Of a stretch of DNA of 54,060 bases, positions 24,928-32,612 are shown piece by piece. The first letter of the stretch is position 1; every line of letters starts with the position of its first letter. Made by a program: the position numbers and the translations under genes. The notes beneath the pieces are model-generated. The model was not told the origin of the DNA, did not search any database, and saw only the letters and a list, made by a program, of their open reading frames with translations. Where the stretch lies: contig NZ_JAENIJ010000029.1 of the NCBI RefSeq assembly GCF_016595435.1, positions 1-54,060 on the forward strand, in the 5' to 3' direction. The stretch comes from Luteolibacter pohnpeiensis. Its GTDB lineage: Bacteria; Verrucomicrobiota; Verrucomicrobiia; Verrucomicrobiales; Akkermansiaceae.

Positions 24928-25821
24928 ATGATTGCCGAGTCCGACCACGTGACCCGTTCCCATGTGGTTCGCAGTGATTCTGCGGACCAACGGGATTGGC
25001 TTCGGGACCAACCGGTCTGTTCGCTCTTGCGTCAGCACCACATCGCGCATGTGGAAATTGTCGCAGCGGTAGAACCATTTCAAATGGTCCGGCAGGATCA
25101 ATCCGGCACCTTCATGCTTGCTTGTTTTGGCGGAGCTGGACTGGTTTTGGTCGATGGCAAATGGCAGCGGGTGAGCGCGGGAGAGGCCTGTTTATTGCCG
25201 CCATTCGTAACCAATGGGATGCGCGCCCTGGGGCCCGAACCATGGCTGATGTGTGGCGTTCGCTATTTGGAATCCCGGGAATCCCAGCCTGTGATTTCTC
25301 ATCGGTCACCCGTTCGTGGTGCTTTTGATTCCACTTCTTTATTGCACGCCATCAAGGGTTTGCATGCGGAATCCTGTCATTTGGCGACGCCGGCGCTGAT
25401 GCATTTGTGGACGGAATTGATTCATTCCTACGTGCTGAAATTTGCCGAGCCTCACCGCAAGGACGCTCGGCTTTGGAAGCTGTGGGAGCGGGTGCAGGGA
25501 TCACTCGGGCACGATTGGTCACTGGATGAGCTGGCGCTTCATGCCTGCTTGAGCAAAGAGCATTTGCGCAAACTATGCCGCGCCGAACTGGGTCGCACGC
25601 CGATGCAGCAGGTGACCTTTTTGCGCATGCAGCACGCGCGACATGTGCTTTCCACCACGGATGAAAAAATCGAGTCGATTTCGCGCCAGGTCGGCTACCT
25701 GAATCCGTTCACGTTTTCGAATACCTTTCAAAAGTGGATCGGGTGGCGACCTTCGGAAATTCGCAAATCGGCGCGGTCAAAAACTATCACAAATCCATAT
25801 CCAGCTATCGATCCAGCTTGA
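24928..25821 (+). CDS. AraC-family transcriptional regulator
   Basis: The ATG at 24928 gives about 297 residues; a TTG at 24910 would add six. The N-terminal half is a cupin-like sensor domain (FMLACFGGAGLVLVDGKWQR, SAGEACLLPPFVTNGM). The C-terminal double HTH is typical: WSLDELALHACLSKEHLRKL with CRAELGRTPMQQVTFLRMQH (first HTH) and IESISRQVGYLNPFTFSNTF with KWIGWRPSEIRK (second HTH). Such regulators usually sense a sugar. It ends 41 bp before the large ThuA/cytochrome gene on the same strand, which it may control. Confidence 0.9.
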   Translation: MIAESDHVTRSHVVRSDSADQRDWLRDQPVCSLLRQHHIAHVEIVAAVEPFQMVRQDQSGTFMLACFGGAGLVLVDGKWQRVSAGEACLLPPFVTNGMRALGPEPWLMCGVRYLESRESQPVISHRSPVRGAFDSTSLLHAIKGLHAESCHLATPALMHLWTELIHSYVLKFAEPHRKDARLWKLWERVQGSLGHDWSLDELALHACLSKEHLRKLCRAELGRTPMQQVTFLRMQHARHVLSTTDEKIESISRQVGYLNPFTFSNTFQKWIGWRPSEIRKSARSKTITNPYPAIDPA

Positions 25822-25862
25822 TCGCTATACTTTGCCGGGTTTCGGCGTAAAAAGGCACCGAT

Positions 25863-28800
25863 ATGCCTTTGCGAACGCTTTTATCATCCAGCCGATCCCT
25901 GGCGATTTCCCTGGCCAGCTTTTGCCTGCTGGAATTTCAACTATCGGCAGCAACTCCAGCCGACTTCTTTGTCCAGGGCGAATCAGGCCTGCCCGAGGTG
26001 GCGACTCATGCGGAATTTCCGACGGAACAAGAGCTCGGCACTGCCAAAGTGGTGCTTTTGGCCGACGGCAATTGGAGTGATGCCGCGCGCAAACAAATGC
26101 ACGATTTCGTCAATCGCGGTGGCGGCTTGGTTTTAGTCCACGATGCGATTCCTGAATCCGGATTTGTTACCGGGGATGTCCACCGCTGGGATGGTGGAGT
26201 TCCCTTGTTTTTTTCGCCGATCGGTCGGGAACAGGAGATTACCCAAGGCATTTCCAACTTCGATATTGAGGATGAAATGTTCTACGGGTTTGACCTACCT
26301 GATACCGCCAAGGTGCTGGTAACCACCTGGACCCCGAACCGGAAAAACCTCAAGGGCACGGACCCGCAACCTTACGTCTACGGAGTTTCGCCGATGATTT
26401 GGACCGAAGAAATGGGTAAGGGGAGGGTGGTTTGTTTGGTTGCGGGGAAAAATCCAGCGACTCTGCAGCATCCGGCGATTCAGGCCATGTTGCTGCGGGC
26501 GATGAATTGGGCGGGTCGGTTGGCTGGCGATGAAATGCTGAAATCGAACGTTTCGCCGGAAACCCTGACTTATCCACCGGGCGGGCCATTAAGCCCGCAG
26601 GCATCCGTGGCAACGATCCAGACTCACCCGGATTTCAAAGTCGAGCTGGTGGCAGCAGAGCCATTGATTTCCAAGCCGTTGAATCTCGATTGGGATGCAA
26701 AGGGGCGGCTTTGGGTGATCGAAAGTGTCGAGTACCCGGAAGGGCGAAAAGGCGGCGGGCCGGAGTCGATGTATTCGGTTTGGCAGAGGGATACCCAATT
26801 GCCCGAGCCGCCCCCGGCGCAACGCCTGGCGCGCGACACGGTTTCGTGGCTTGAGGACACGGACGGTGATGGCGTGATGGACCGGAAGCATGTTTTTGCG
26901 GACGATTTGGATCTGGCGACCAGCTTCTGCTTTTACAAAGACGGCATCATTGTGTCGCAACCTCCAGAAATTCTGAGACTTCGAGACACGAATGGAGATG
27001 GCAAAGCGGATCGTCGGGAGGTGCTCTATACGAATCTCGGCACGTTTGACCGTCATGCGGTGCTGAACAATTTGCGCTGGGGACTGGATGGCTGGATTTA
27101 TGCAACTCACGGATATTCGAGTTCTCCGAAAGTGACTTCTGGCGACGGCAAGACCGACTTCGGGCCGATTGGTTCAGGAGTTGTCCGGTTCCGGCCAGAC
27201 GGCAGCGCGATTGAGATGGTGAGCGCCAAGTCTGGGAATTGCTGGGGCGTTTCCTACACCTCGGATGGAGAAATTTTCTTCACCCAGCCAACATCCGGGG
27301 ACTTGGTGATGCATTTGCCTGCGACGGATCAGCTCATGGCAGAAGGCGAAATGGGCGATGTTCCGTCGTGGAATGTGTTGGTGCATCTGCGTCCGGTAAA
27401 ACCGCTGATGTCGTGGGAGGAGATCGTGGCGAACCAACCGAATGATGTCATCGGATCATTCACTGCAGCTTGTGGGTGTGCGATTTACGAAGGCGGTGCC
27501 TGGCCGGAAAAATGGAACCACGGGTATTTCACGGCGGAGCCGACGGTGCATATTTTGCACCATGAAAAACTCGATGCGGCGGGGGTTTCGTTCCTTGCTT
27601 CGAAAACTCGAGATGAGGAGTTTTCCGCGACGCGCGATTTCTGGACCCGCCCGGTCGATACGCGGATCGGTCCGGATGGGGAGCTTTATGTGATCGATTT
27701 CTACAATCAGGCAATCCTTCACAACGACCCGCGTGGACCCACGCATTTGTGGAACAACCAAGCAGCGAGACCGGACCGGGATCACTTTTTCGGGCGAATC
27801 CTGCGTTATCAAAATCTCGAATCGGTGAAGTTGCCGAAAGCCGATTTGACCACCTTGGACGGTCAGATCGCAGCGTTGAGCCACCCGAACCGGAATGTTC
27901 GATTTCACGCCCAGCGCTTGATCGAGGAGGGAAATCTGCAATCCGCAGTGCGTCAATTGGAGGGCGCGACGGGGTGGGCGCGCTTGCATGCCCTGTGGAT
28001 TCGATCGGCAGCCGGTGTGCTCTCGGAAAAGGAAATCCGTGATGCCTTGCTGGATACAGATCCGGCAGTGAGAACGACCATCGCACGGGTCATTTCCGAG
28101 CATCCGGCACTGATGACGGATTCCATTTTAACCACGATGCAGACCAGTCTGGAACGGGAAACCGAGCCGAGAGTGCGGCTTCGCTTGTTGCAGGCCATCC
28201 CTCGGAAATCGCTGATCCAGCCGAAACTGGTCATTCATTTGCAATCGCTTGCAGAAGACCCCTGGACACGTGCCGCGGTGACTCGTCTGGCTCTTTCACA
28301 ACCGCAAGAAGTGCTGGCAGCGGCCTTGGAATCGGCTGAGCCTGCACGCCAAACCGACCTCATCGCCCGGCTTTTCAAATCGGAAGCAGAACGCAAACCG
28401 GAGCTCATTTCCATGATGCAGACGCTCGCTGCGAAGCCAGTGCCTGAGATCGCGATCGCTGCGCTTGCCGCGCTACAAGGTCGGGATTTACCCGCAGGCG
28501 AGGGATTTTCCAGAGCCTTGGAAACCCTCGCGGCCAGCGAAGATGCGCGGGTGACGGCGGCGACTCTGCCATTGGCCGCTCGTGCCTGGAAGGCAGACGA
28601 GTTGCCGGAAAAATTGTTGCCCCCGGTGAAGCGGATTCTCGCGAAATCGCCACGTGATCCGGATGCGCTTGCTGCACTAGCCAGCTTGCCGGTGTTTCCT
28701 GGACCTTTGGCGGATCACCTCCGGCAAACTGCGGCTGGTTCAGATGAGTTGAGGCCTGCTATTTTCAAAACACTACTGCCAAATCCTTCGGTCGATGCGG

Positions 28801-30119
28801 CCCGGCTGATGGTGGCGCTGCTGCCATCGATTTCACCAAAAGATAAACCGGCGCTGCTGGAAGCGCTGCTGGCTCGCCCTTCTTCAGCGAAATTCCTGAT
28901 CGATGCGATCAACGACCAATCCGTGACCGTAGGGGTGGTTGGGCCGCAGATGCTGACGCGACTCGCGGAACATCCGGACGCGAGTGTGCGTGAATACGCA
29001 GCGCCGGTCGTGAAACGTTTTCGTGGCGCGACAGAGGCGAAGGAGGCGGTGATCCAGCGCCTGTTGCCTGAAGTTTCAAAACCGGGTGACCCGGCAGCTG
29101 GCAAGCAATTGTTCGCGACCTGTGCGGCATGCCATTTGTTCAAGGGCGAGGGCAATCACATCGGCCCCGTTCTCGAAGGAATTGGCGTTCATGGCGTGGA
29201 AACTCTGCTCACTCACATTGTCGATCCAAACCGCGAGGTGGAACCGAGCTACCACACCTGGAATGTGACAACGCGGGATGGCCGAACGGTCAGCGGATTC
29301 ATCAGTCGTGAAAATGAAGGCAGTCTGTTTTTGACCAATGCTGGCGGCGAAGTTGAAGTCCCACGCGGTGAAATCACCTCGCGCACGGATACGGGTAAGT
29401 CGCTGATGCCCGAGGGTTTCGAAGGTCTGGGGCCGATCGCGTTGCGCGATCTCATCGCCTACCTTCGTTCTGGTGAGCAGCGGTTCCGCACGGTTGCGTT
29501 TGGTAAAGCAGCTACAGCAGATGGCAGTCGCGGCGTTTATCTGTCCACGTCTTCGGATGTCGATCGCGTATCGCTCAAGCAATATGGCTTGGTCGAGGCA
29601 AACGGGGTGCCATTCGACCTCCAGGATCCGTCGGTTTCTGCGACCGGAAAGAATGTCATCGTCCTGAAAGGCGGCATGGGAGATCAAGTGGTCAGCAGGA
29701 CGATGCCTGCGAGCGTGGAGATCCCGGTGCATGCGGTAGCCGGTCGGTTGCATGTGTTGGGTGGCGTGGGCGGTTGGGGATTTCCCGCTGCGCAAGAAAA
29801 GGTGCCTGTTCTCACCATCACGGTCGTTTACGAAAGCGGTGACTCTGAAGAAATCGTGCTAACCAACGGGGTGGACATCGCCGATCACATCGCGCGGGTG
29901 GATGTGCCGGGATCGAGTTTTGTCGACCTGGTCGATCACGGTCAGATTCGCTACCTTTGGAGAGATCTGAAGAAAGGCGGCCAGGCCATTGAAAAGCTGA
30001 TCCTCACGAGTTCAGAAGGAAATACGGCGCCCATGGTAGCAGCAATCACTCTGGAGGCCGCTGGTGCCGATGGTAAATTGGCCTCGCCTCCAGACGCGGG
30101 TGGGGCGGTTGATCCGTGA
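25863..30119 (+). CDS. ThuA / beta-propeller / HEAT / CxxCH cytochrome fusion protein (PVC type)
   Basis: The frame codes 1,418 residues. A signal region lies at 1-35. A ThuA-like glutamine-amidotransferase-fold domain covers about 35-235 (GGLVLVHDAIPESGFVTGDV). A membrane-bound-dehydrogenase propeller covers 250-640 (IQTHPDFKVELVAAEPLISK), with two calcium-type loops DTDGDGVMDRKHVFADD and DTNGDGKADRREVLYTN. HEAT-like helices fill 650-1070. The haem site CAACHLFKGEGNHIGPVLEG is at about 1086, with SLMPEGFEGLG near 1181 as probable Met ligand. A C-terminal beta domain with VLGGVGGWGFPAAQEKVPVL ends the protein. The propeller plus cytochrome set is characteristic of Planctomycetes and Verrucomicrobia and is thought to oxidise sugars or polyols in the periplasm. 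Substrate unknown. Confidence 0.9.
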   Translation: MPLRTLLSSSRSLAISLASFCLLEFQLSAATPADFFVQGESGLPEVATHAEFPTEQELGTAKVVLLADGNWSDAARKQMHDFVNRGGGLVLVHDAIPESGFVTGDVHRWDGGVPLFFSPIGREQEITQGISNFDIEDEMFYGFDLPDTAKVLVTTWTPNRKNLKGTDPQPYVYGVSPMIWTEEMGKGRVVCLVAGKNPATLQHPAIQAMLLRAMNWAGRLAGDEMLKSNVSPETLTYPPGGPLSPQASVATIQTHPDFKVELVAAEPLISKPLNLDWDAKGRLWVIESVEYPEGRKGGGPESMYSVWQRDTQLPEPPPAQRLARDTVSWLEDTDGDGVMDRKHVFADDLDLATSFCFYKDGIIVSQPPEILRLRDTNGDGKADRREVLYTNLGTFDRHAVLNNLRWGLDGWIYATHGYSSSPKVTSGDGKTDFGPIGSGVVRFRPDGSAIEMVSAKSGNCWGVSYTSDGEIFFTQPTSGDLVMHLPATDQLMAEGEMGDVPSWNVLVHLRPVKPLMSWEEIVANQPNDVIGSFTAACGCAIYEGGAWPEKWNHGYFTAEPTVHILHHEKLDAAGVSFLASKTRDEEFSATRDFWTRPVDTRIGPDGELYVIDFYNQAILHNDPRGPTHLWNNQAARPDRDHFFGRILRYQNLESVKLPKADLTTLDGQIAALSHPNRNVRFHAQRLIEEGNLQSAVRQLEGATGWARLHALWIRSAAGVLSEKEIRDALLDTDPAVRTTIARVISEHPALMTDSILTTMQTSLERETEPRVRLRLLQAIPRKSLIQPKLVIHLQSLAEDPWTRAAVTRLALSQPQEVLAAALESAEPARQTDLIARLFKSEAERKPELISMMQTLAAKPVPEIAIAALAALQGRDLPAGEGFSRALETLAASEDARVTAATLPLAARAWKADELPEKLLPPVKRILAKSPRDPDALAALASLPVFPGPLADHLRQTAAGSDELRPAIFKTLLPNPSVDAARLMVALLPSISPKDKPALLEALLARPSSAKFLIDAINDQSVTVGVVGPQMLTRLAEHPDASVREYAAPVVKRFRGATEAKEAVIQRLLPEVSKPGDPAAGKQLFATCAACHLFKGEGNHIGPVLEGIGVHGVETLLTHIVDPNREVEPSYHTWNVTTRDGRTVSGFISRENEGSLFLTNAGGEVEVPRGEITSRTDTGKSLMPEGFEGLGPIALRDLIAYLRSGEQRFRTVAFGKAATADGSRGVYLSTSSDVDRVSLKQYGLVEANGVPFDLQDPSVSATGKNVIVLKGGMGDQVVSRTMPASVEIPVHAVAGRLHVLGGVGGWGFPAAQEKVPVLTITVVYESGDSEEIVLTNGVDIADHIARVDVPGSSFVDLVDHGQIRYLWRDLKKGGQAIEKLILTSSEGNTAPMVAAITLEAAGADGKLASPPDAGGAVDP

Positions 30120-30193
30120 GCGAATCCGCCCGCAAGTTGGCTGGAGAATCGATTGGTTTCTTCAGCCAAGTTGTTGTCGCTTGCATGGGAGCG

Positions 30194-30210
30194 GCTTTGT
30201 ATGGCAAAGC
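30194..30210. promoter_or_regulatory. CTTTG-N5-CAAAG operator at the membrane-protein gene
   Basis: GCTTTGTATGGCAAAGC has perfect 6-bp arms. Its 15-bp core CTTTGTATGGCAAAG is the exact reverse complement of the core of the site at 31208-31224. It lies 5 bp before the ATG at 30216, so a protein bound here would block promoter or start. The probable ligand is the winged-helix regulator encoded next in the operon. Confidence 0.6.
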
Positions 30211-30215
30211 ACGGT

Positions 30216-30833
30216 ATGACCACGCGCGAGGAGGCAGCGGAACAGTTAAAAATCATCCGCACCATGATGGAGAGGGCCACGATTTTTCGGGCTCTTTCCG
30301 GCGAAACGGCACTCATTGGCGGTGCCGCCGCGCTGGCTGCAGCTTGGTTTTCCGAAGGAAAAATCGGCTGGTCCTGGGCGGTTTGGTGGCTCGGAGGGCT
30401 GGCCTTGGTGATGATTTTCAACATCGTCCAGGTCAATCGAACGAGCACCGCCCACGGAAAGCCGTTTTGGAGTTCGGGGCTTAAGCTGGCTCTCAAGGGC
30501 GCGATCCCGCCGATCGTTTCCGGAGGATTTCTCGGACTTCTTTTTGTCAGGTCCGGATCGGATGTTCCGGCGGCTTGCATCTGGATTTTGCACTATGGCC
30601 TGGCCCTGCTGGCGATCCGGGAATTTGCCCCCAAATCCATGACCTGGCTCGGTTGGGCGTTCGTGATTTTTGGAGTCTCGACGCTCGCCGGATTTTCCGA
30701 TGCGGTGCAAGTGATCAGCGCCTGGATGAAGGGCGTGAACGGTTCGCATCTGATGGCGATTGCATTTGGCGGATTTCACATCATTTACGGAGGGGTGATT
30801 CTCCTAACTGACCAGCGCCACGAAGCTCACTGA
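30216..30833 (+). CDS. Multi-pass membrane protein, partner of winged-helix regulator
   Basis: The ATG at 30216 (MTTREEAAEQLKIIRTMMER) gives 205 residues and is chosen because it lies just after the operator; an ATG at 30201 sits inside the operator. After an amphipathic N-terminal helix come about five or six transmembrane segments: ETALIGGAAALAAAWF, WAVWWLGGLALVMIFNIVQV, AIPPIVSGGFLGLLFV, AACIWILHYGLALLAI, WLGWAFVIFGVSTLAGF and AFGGFHIIYGGVILL. I recall similar proteins paired with small winged-helix regulators in several phyla; the role is unknown. The stop overlaps the next start (TGATG). Confidence 0.75.
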   Translation: MTTREEAAEQLKIIRTMMERATIFRALSGETALIGGAAALAAAWFSEGKIGWSWAVWWLGGLALVMIFNIVQVNRTSTAHGKPFWSSGLKLALKGAIPPIVSGGFLGLLFVRSGSDVPAACIWILHYGLALLAIREFAPKSMTWLGWAFVIFGVSTLAGFSDAVQVISAWMKGVNGSHLMAIAFGGFHIIYGGVILLTDQRHEAH

Positions 30834-31132
30834 TGATCGATTTCTCCCAGCTCGATCGCACGATTCATGAAAAGGGCCGTCTTTCCATCATGACCCTTCT
30901 CGCGTCGCGTCCCAACGCTTGGCCCTTTCAGGATCTGAAAGCAGAGCTCGATATGTCGGATGGAAACCTGATCACCCATTTGCGGACACTGGAAAAAGCA
31001 GAGTTCATCCAAGCCAGTAAGCTGTCAGGTGATGGTCGGCCCCAAACCCTCTACACCCTTACCCCTACCGGTCGTGAGGCGTTCATGAGTTATCTGGCGG
31101 TGCTGGAACAGATTTTGAATCTCGGCAAATAA
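30833..31132 (+). CDS. Small winged-helix transcriptional regulator (MarR/ArsR-like, wHTH)
   Basis: The frame codes 99 residues and starts at the ATG overlapping the previous stop by one base. IHEKGRLSIMTLLASRPNAW, FQDLKAELDMSDGNLITHLR (recognition helix), TLEKAEFIQASKLSGDGRPQ and TLYTLTPTGREAFMSYLAVL make one complete winged helix with a C-terminal dimerisation helix. No sensor domain or metal site is visible. By family precedent such proteins are repressors of their own operon. The CTTTG-N5-CAAAG palindromes before this operon and before the next gene are the likely targets. Confidence 0.9.
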   Translation: MIDFSQLDRTIHEKGRLSIMTLLASRPNAWPFQDLKAELDMSDGNLITHLRTLEKAEFIQASKLSGDGRPQTLYTLTPTGREAFMSYLAVLEQILNLGK

Positions 31133-31150
31133 TCCCCTTGTCAGCAATTC

Positions 31151-31167
31151 ACTTTGTGATACAAAGT
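31151..31167. promoter_or_regulatory. Operator site 1 upstream of the IspH-like gene
   Basis: ACTTTGTGATACAAAGT has 7-bp arms (ACTTTGT / ACAAAGT) around a 3-bp centre. It is 57 bp upstream of, and the same length as, the second site at 31208. Both fit the consensus ACTTTG-N5-CAAAGT. Confidence 0.6.
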
Positions 31168-31207
31168 TTACCGTGAGCTGACGAAAAACCGATAGGTCGC
31201 CGTCAAT

Positions 31208-31224
31208 ACTTTGCCATACAAAGT
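31208..31224. promoter_or_regulatory. Operator site 2 at the start of the IspH-like gene
   Basis: ACTTTGCCATACAAAGT ends one base before the ATG at 31226. The core is the reverse complement of the site at 30194. A binder here would cover the start region. Two sites 57 bp apart could allow cooperative binding or looping. Confidence 0.6.
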
Positions 31225-31225
31225 T

Positions 31226-32077
31226 ATGAAAACGATGATAAGGAATCAAAATCTTCAGGTTGCGACGCAGCTTGGAATGGATGCCGATGCCAGGCGGGCC
31301 CTTGCAAGAATCGAGGAGCTTGCGGAAGAAGGCGAAATCGGGGTGGTGGGTCGGTTCATGCCCGATGATGGCGTGAGTGCGCACCTGGCCTCGCTCGGGG
31401 TGGTGGAACTGGTGGACGAGACGGAGTTTTTCCGTTTTTCCCGGATCGTCATTCCCTATTGTGGAATCTCGCCCAAAAAACAAAAGCAGTGGACCGCCGC
31501 AAACGTTCCGCTGATCGATTTGACCTCACCACAAGTCCGGCGCGCGCAAGTTTCGCTAGGCATATTGAAAATGGAAACGTCCACGCTGTTTGTGATCGGT
31601 CGGCATAGCGATCCGGAGTCCAAGGCGATATGTGAAAGTCAGCCGAACGCACGGGTGCTGGAGGACACCACGGACATCGCCCGGCTGTATTTCGCGCCAC
31701 GGAGTGCGGCAGTTTGCCAAACCACTCTCGCGCCGAGAAGGATTGCCTGGCTTTCGGAACAGCTCCGCCACCGCTGGCGCGATGCGGATTTTACGTTTCT
31801 CAATACCGTGAGCCAATCCATGAAAGCGCGCGAACAAGCTCTTGAGCGGCAATTGGCAAATGCCGACCATGTCATCATCATAGGTCGCCGCGGCGAAGCC
31901 TCATCCGATGCCCTGGCGGATTCAGCGCTGAGGCAAAGCAGGCCGGCGACGATTGTTGGAGCGCCTCATGAGCTGCCGGATTTATCGGACTGCAAGCGGG
32001 TCTTGCTCACCGCGGGCGGGTTTGCATTGGATGACACCGTCCGATCGGTTGCCCGGGCAATCGCGGGCAAATCATGA
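31226..32077 (+). CDS. IspH/LytB-like protein lacking the iron-sulfur cysteines
   Basis: The ATG at 31226 directly follows the operator and gives 283 residues. By eye the sequence aligns end to end with IspH (HMBPP reductase). GMDADARRAL takes the place of GFCxGVxRAI, VIPYCGISPKKQ that of IRSHGVSPE, and PLIDLTSPQV that of VIDATCPxV. LFVIGRHSDPE stands for the GHxxHPE region, VCQTTLAP for the TQTTL motif, SQSMKAREQAL for CxATxxRQ, and VIIIGRRGEASSDAL for VVGGxNSSNT. The three cluster Cys correspond to Asp19, Ser101 and Ser196, so no [4Fe-4S] cluster of the usual type can be held. Canonical reductase activity is therefore unlikely; a binding or regulatory role is possible. The family assignment is by pattern reading only. 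Confidence 0.6.
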   Translation: MKTMIRNQNLQVATQLGMDADARRALARIEELAEEGEIGVVGRFMPDDGVSAHLASLGVVELVDETEFFRFSRIVIPYCGISPKKQKQWTAANVPLIDLTSPQVRRAQVSLGILKMETSTLFVIGRHSDPESKAICESQPNARVLEDTTDIARLYFAPRSAAVCQTTLAPRRIAWLSEQLRHRWRDADFTFLNTVSQSMKAREQALERQLANADHVIIIGRRGEASSDALADSALRQSRPATIVGAPHELPDLSDCKRVLLTAGGFALDDTVRSVARAIAGKS

Positions 32078-32082
32078 ATTTT

Positions 32083-32514
32083 TCAAGAGCGATTTTCCTC
32101 CGTGAGGATCGACTCCAATTGGGAAACCCGTTCATGAAGTCTTTTTCCCTTCAAAGCCAAAAGTAATAGACCCCACGCAATCAAAACGTGGCCAAGTTGT
32201 CCGACAAATTCGAGAGGCGTCGCAAAACGAACTAGGGCGTCTTGAAGCTTATGAATATCGAGGTGCAGGATATTTTGTGATACAGATATGACCAGATAGG
32301 CTACCTGTACGGCCAAATAAAGACCTCCGCCAAAAATCAAAAGCCAAGATCCCGCGCCTTTGCTCTTTCTGCATAGGAATCCAGCATAGACAATGATCCC
32401 GGTGGCGATCGAACCCGTGAGTTGGAGGAGTAACCAAATAGTGGGGTCAAATTGGAGAGGCATGCGTAAATCGTGGTGATATAGCCATGAATTGACAATT
32501 CGCAAGGTATCCAT
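32083..32514 (-). CDS. Small membrane protein, three transmembrane segments
   Basis: The start at 32514 (MDTLRIVNSWLYHHDLRM) gives 143 residues; 32463 (MPLQFDPTIW) is equally possible, and a longer frame to 32670 would overlap the helicase gene. Hydrophobic segments are IWLLLQLTGSIATGIIVYAG, SWLLIFGGGLYLAVQVAYLV and FVGQLGHVLIAWGLLLLALK, followed by a charged coiled tail (RLHERVSQLESILTEE). No family recognised. It is divergent from the helicase gene and convergent with the IspH-like gene, with a 5-bp gap. Confidence 0.55.
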   Translation of the reverse strand: MDTLRIVNSWLYHHDLRMPLQFDPTIWLLLQLTGSIATGIIVYAGFLCRKSKGAGSWLLIFGGGLYLAVQVAYLVISVSQNILHLDIHKLQDALVRFATPLEFVGQLGHVLIAWGLLLLALKGKRLHERVSQLESILTEENRS

Positions 32515-32612
32515 CGATTCACTTTTTCCGCGATGTTGTCCTGGATGATCCTGTGTTGGATTGAAGTGAATCCGGGAGTTGAGAAATCGTGTTCCAATGC
32601 ATAGTAGGATGC

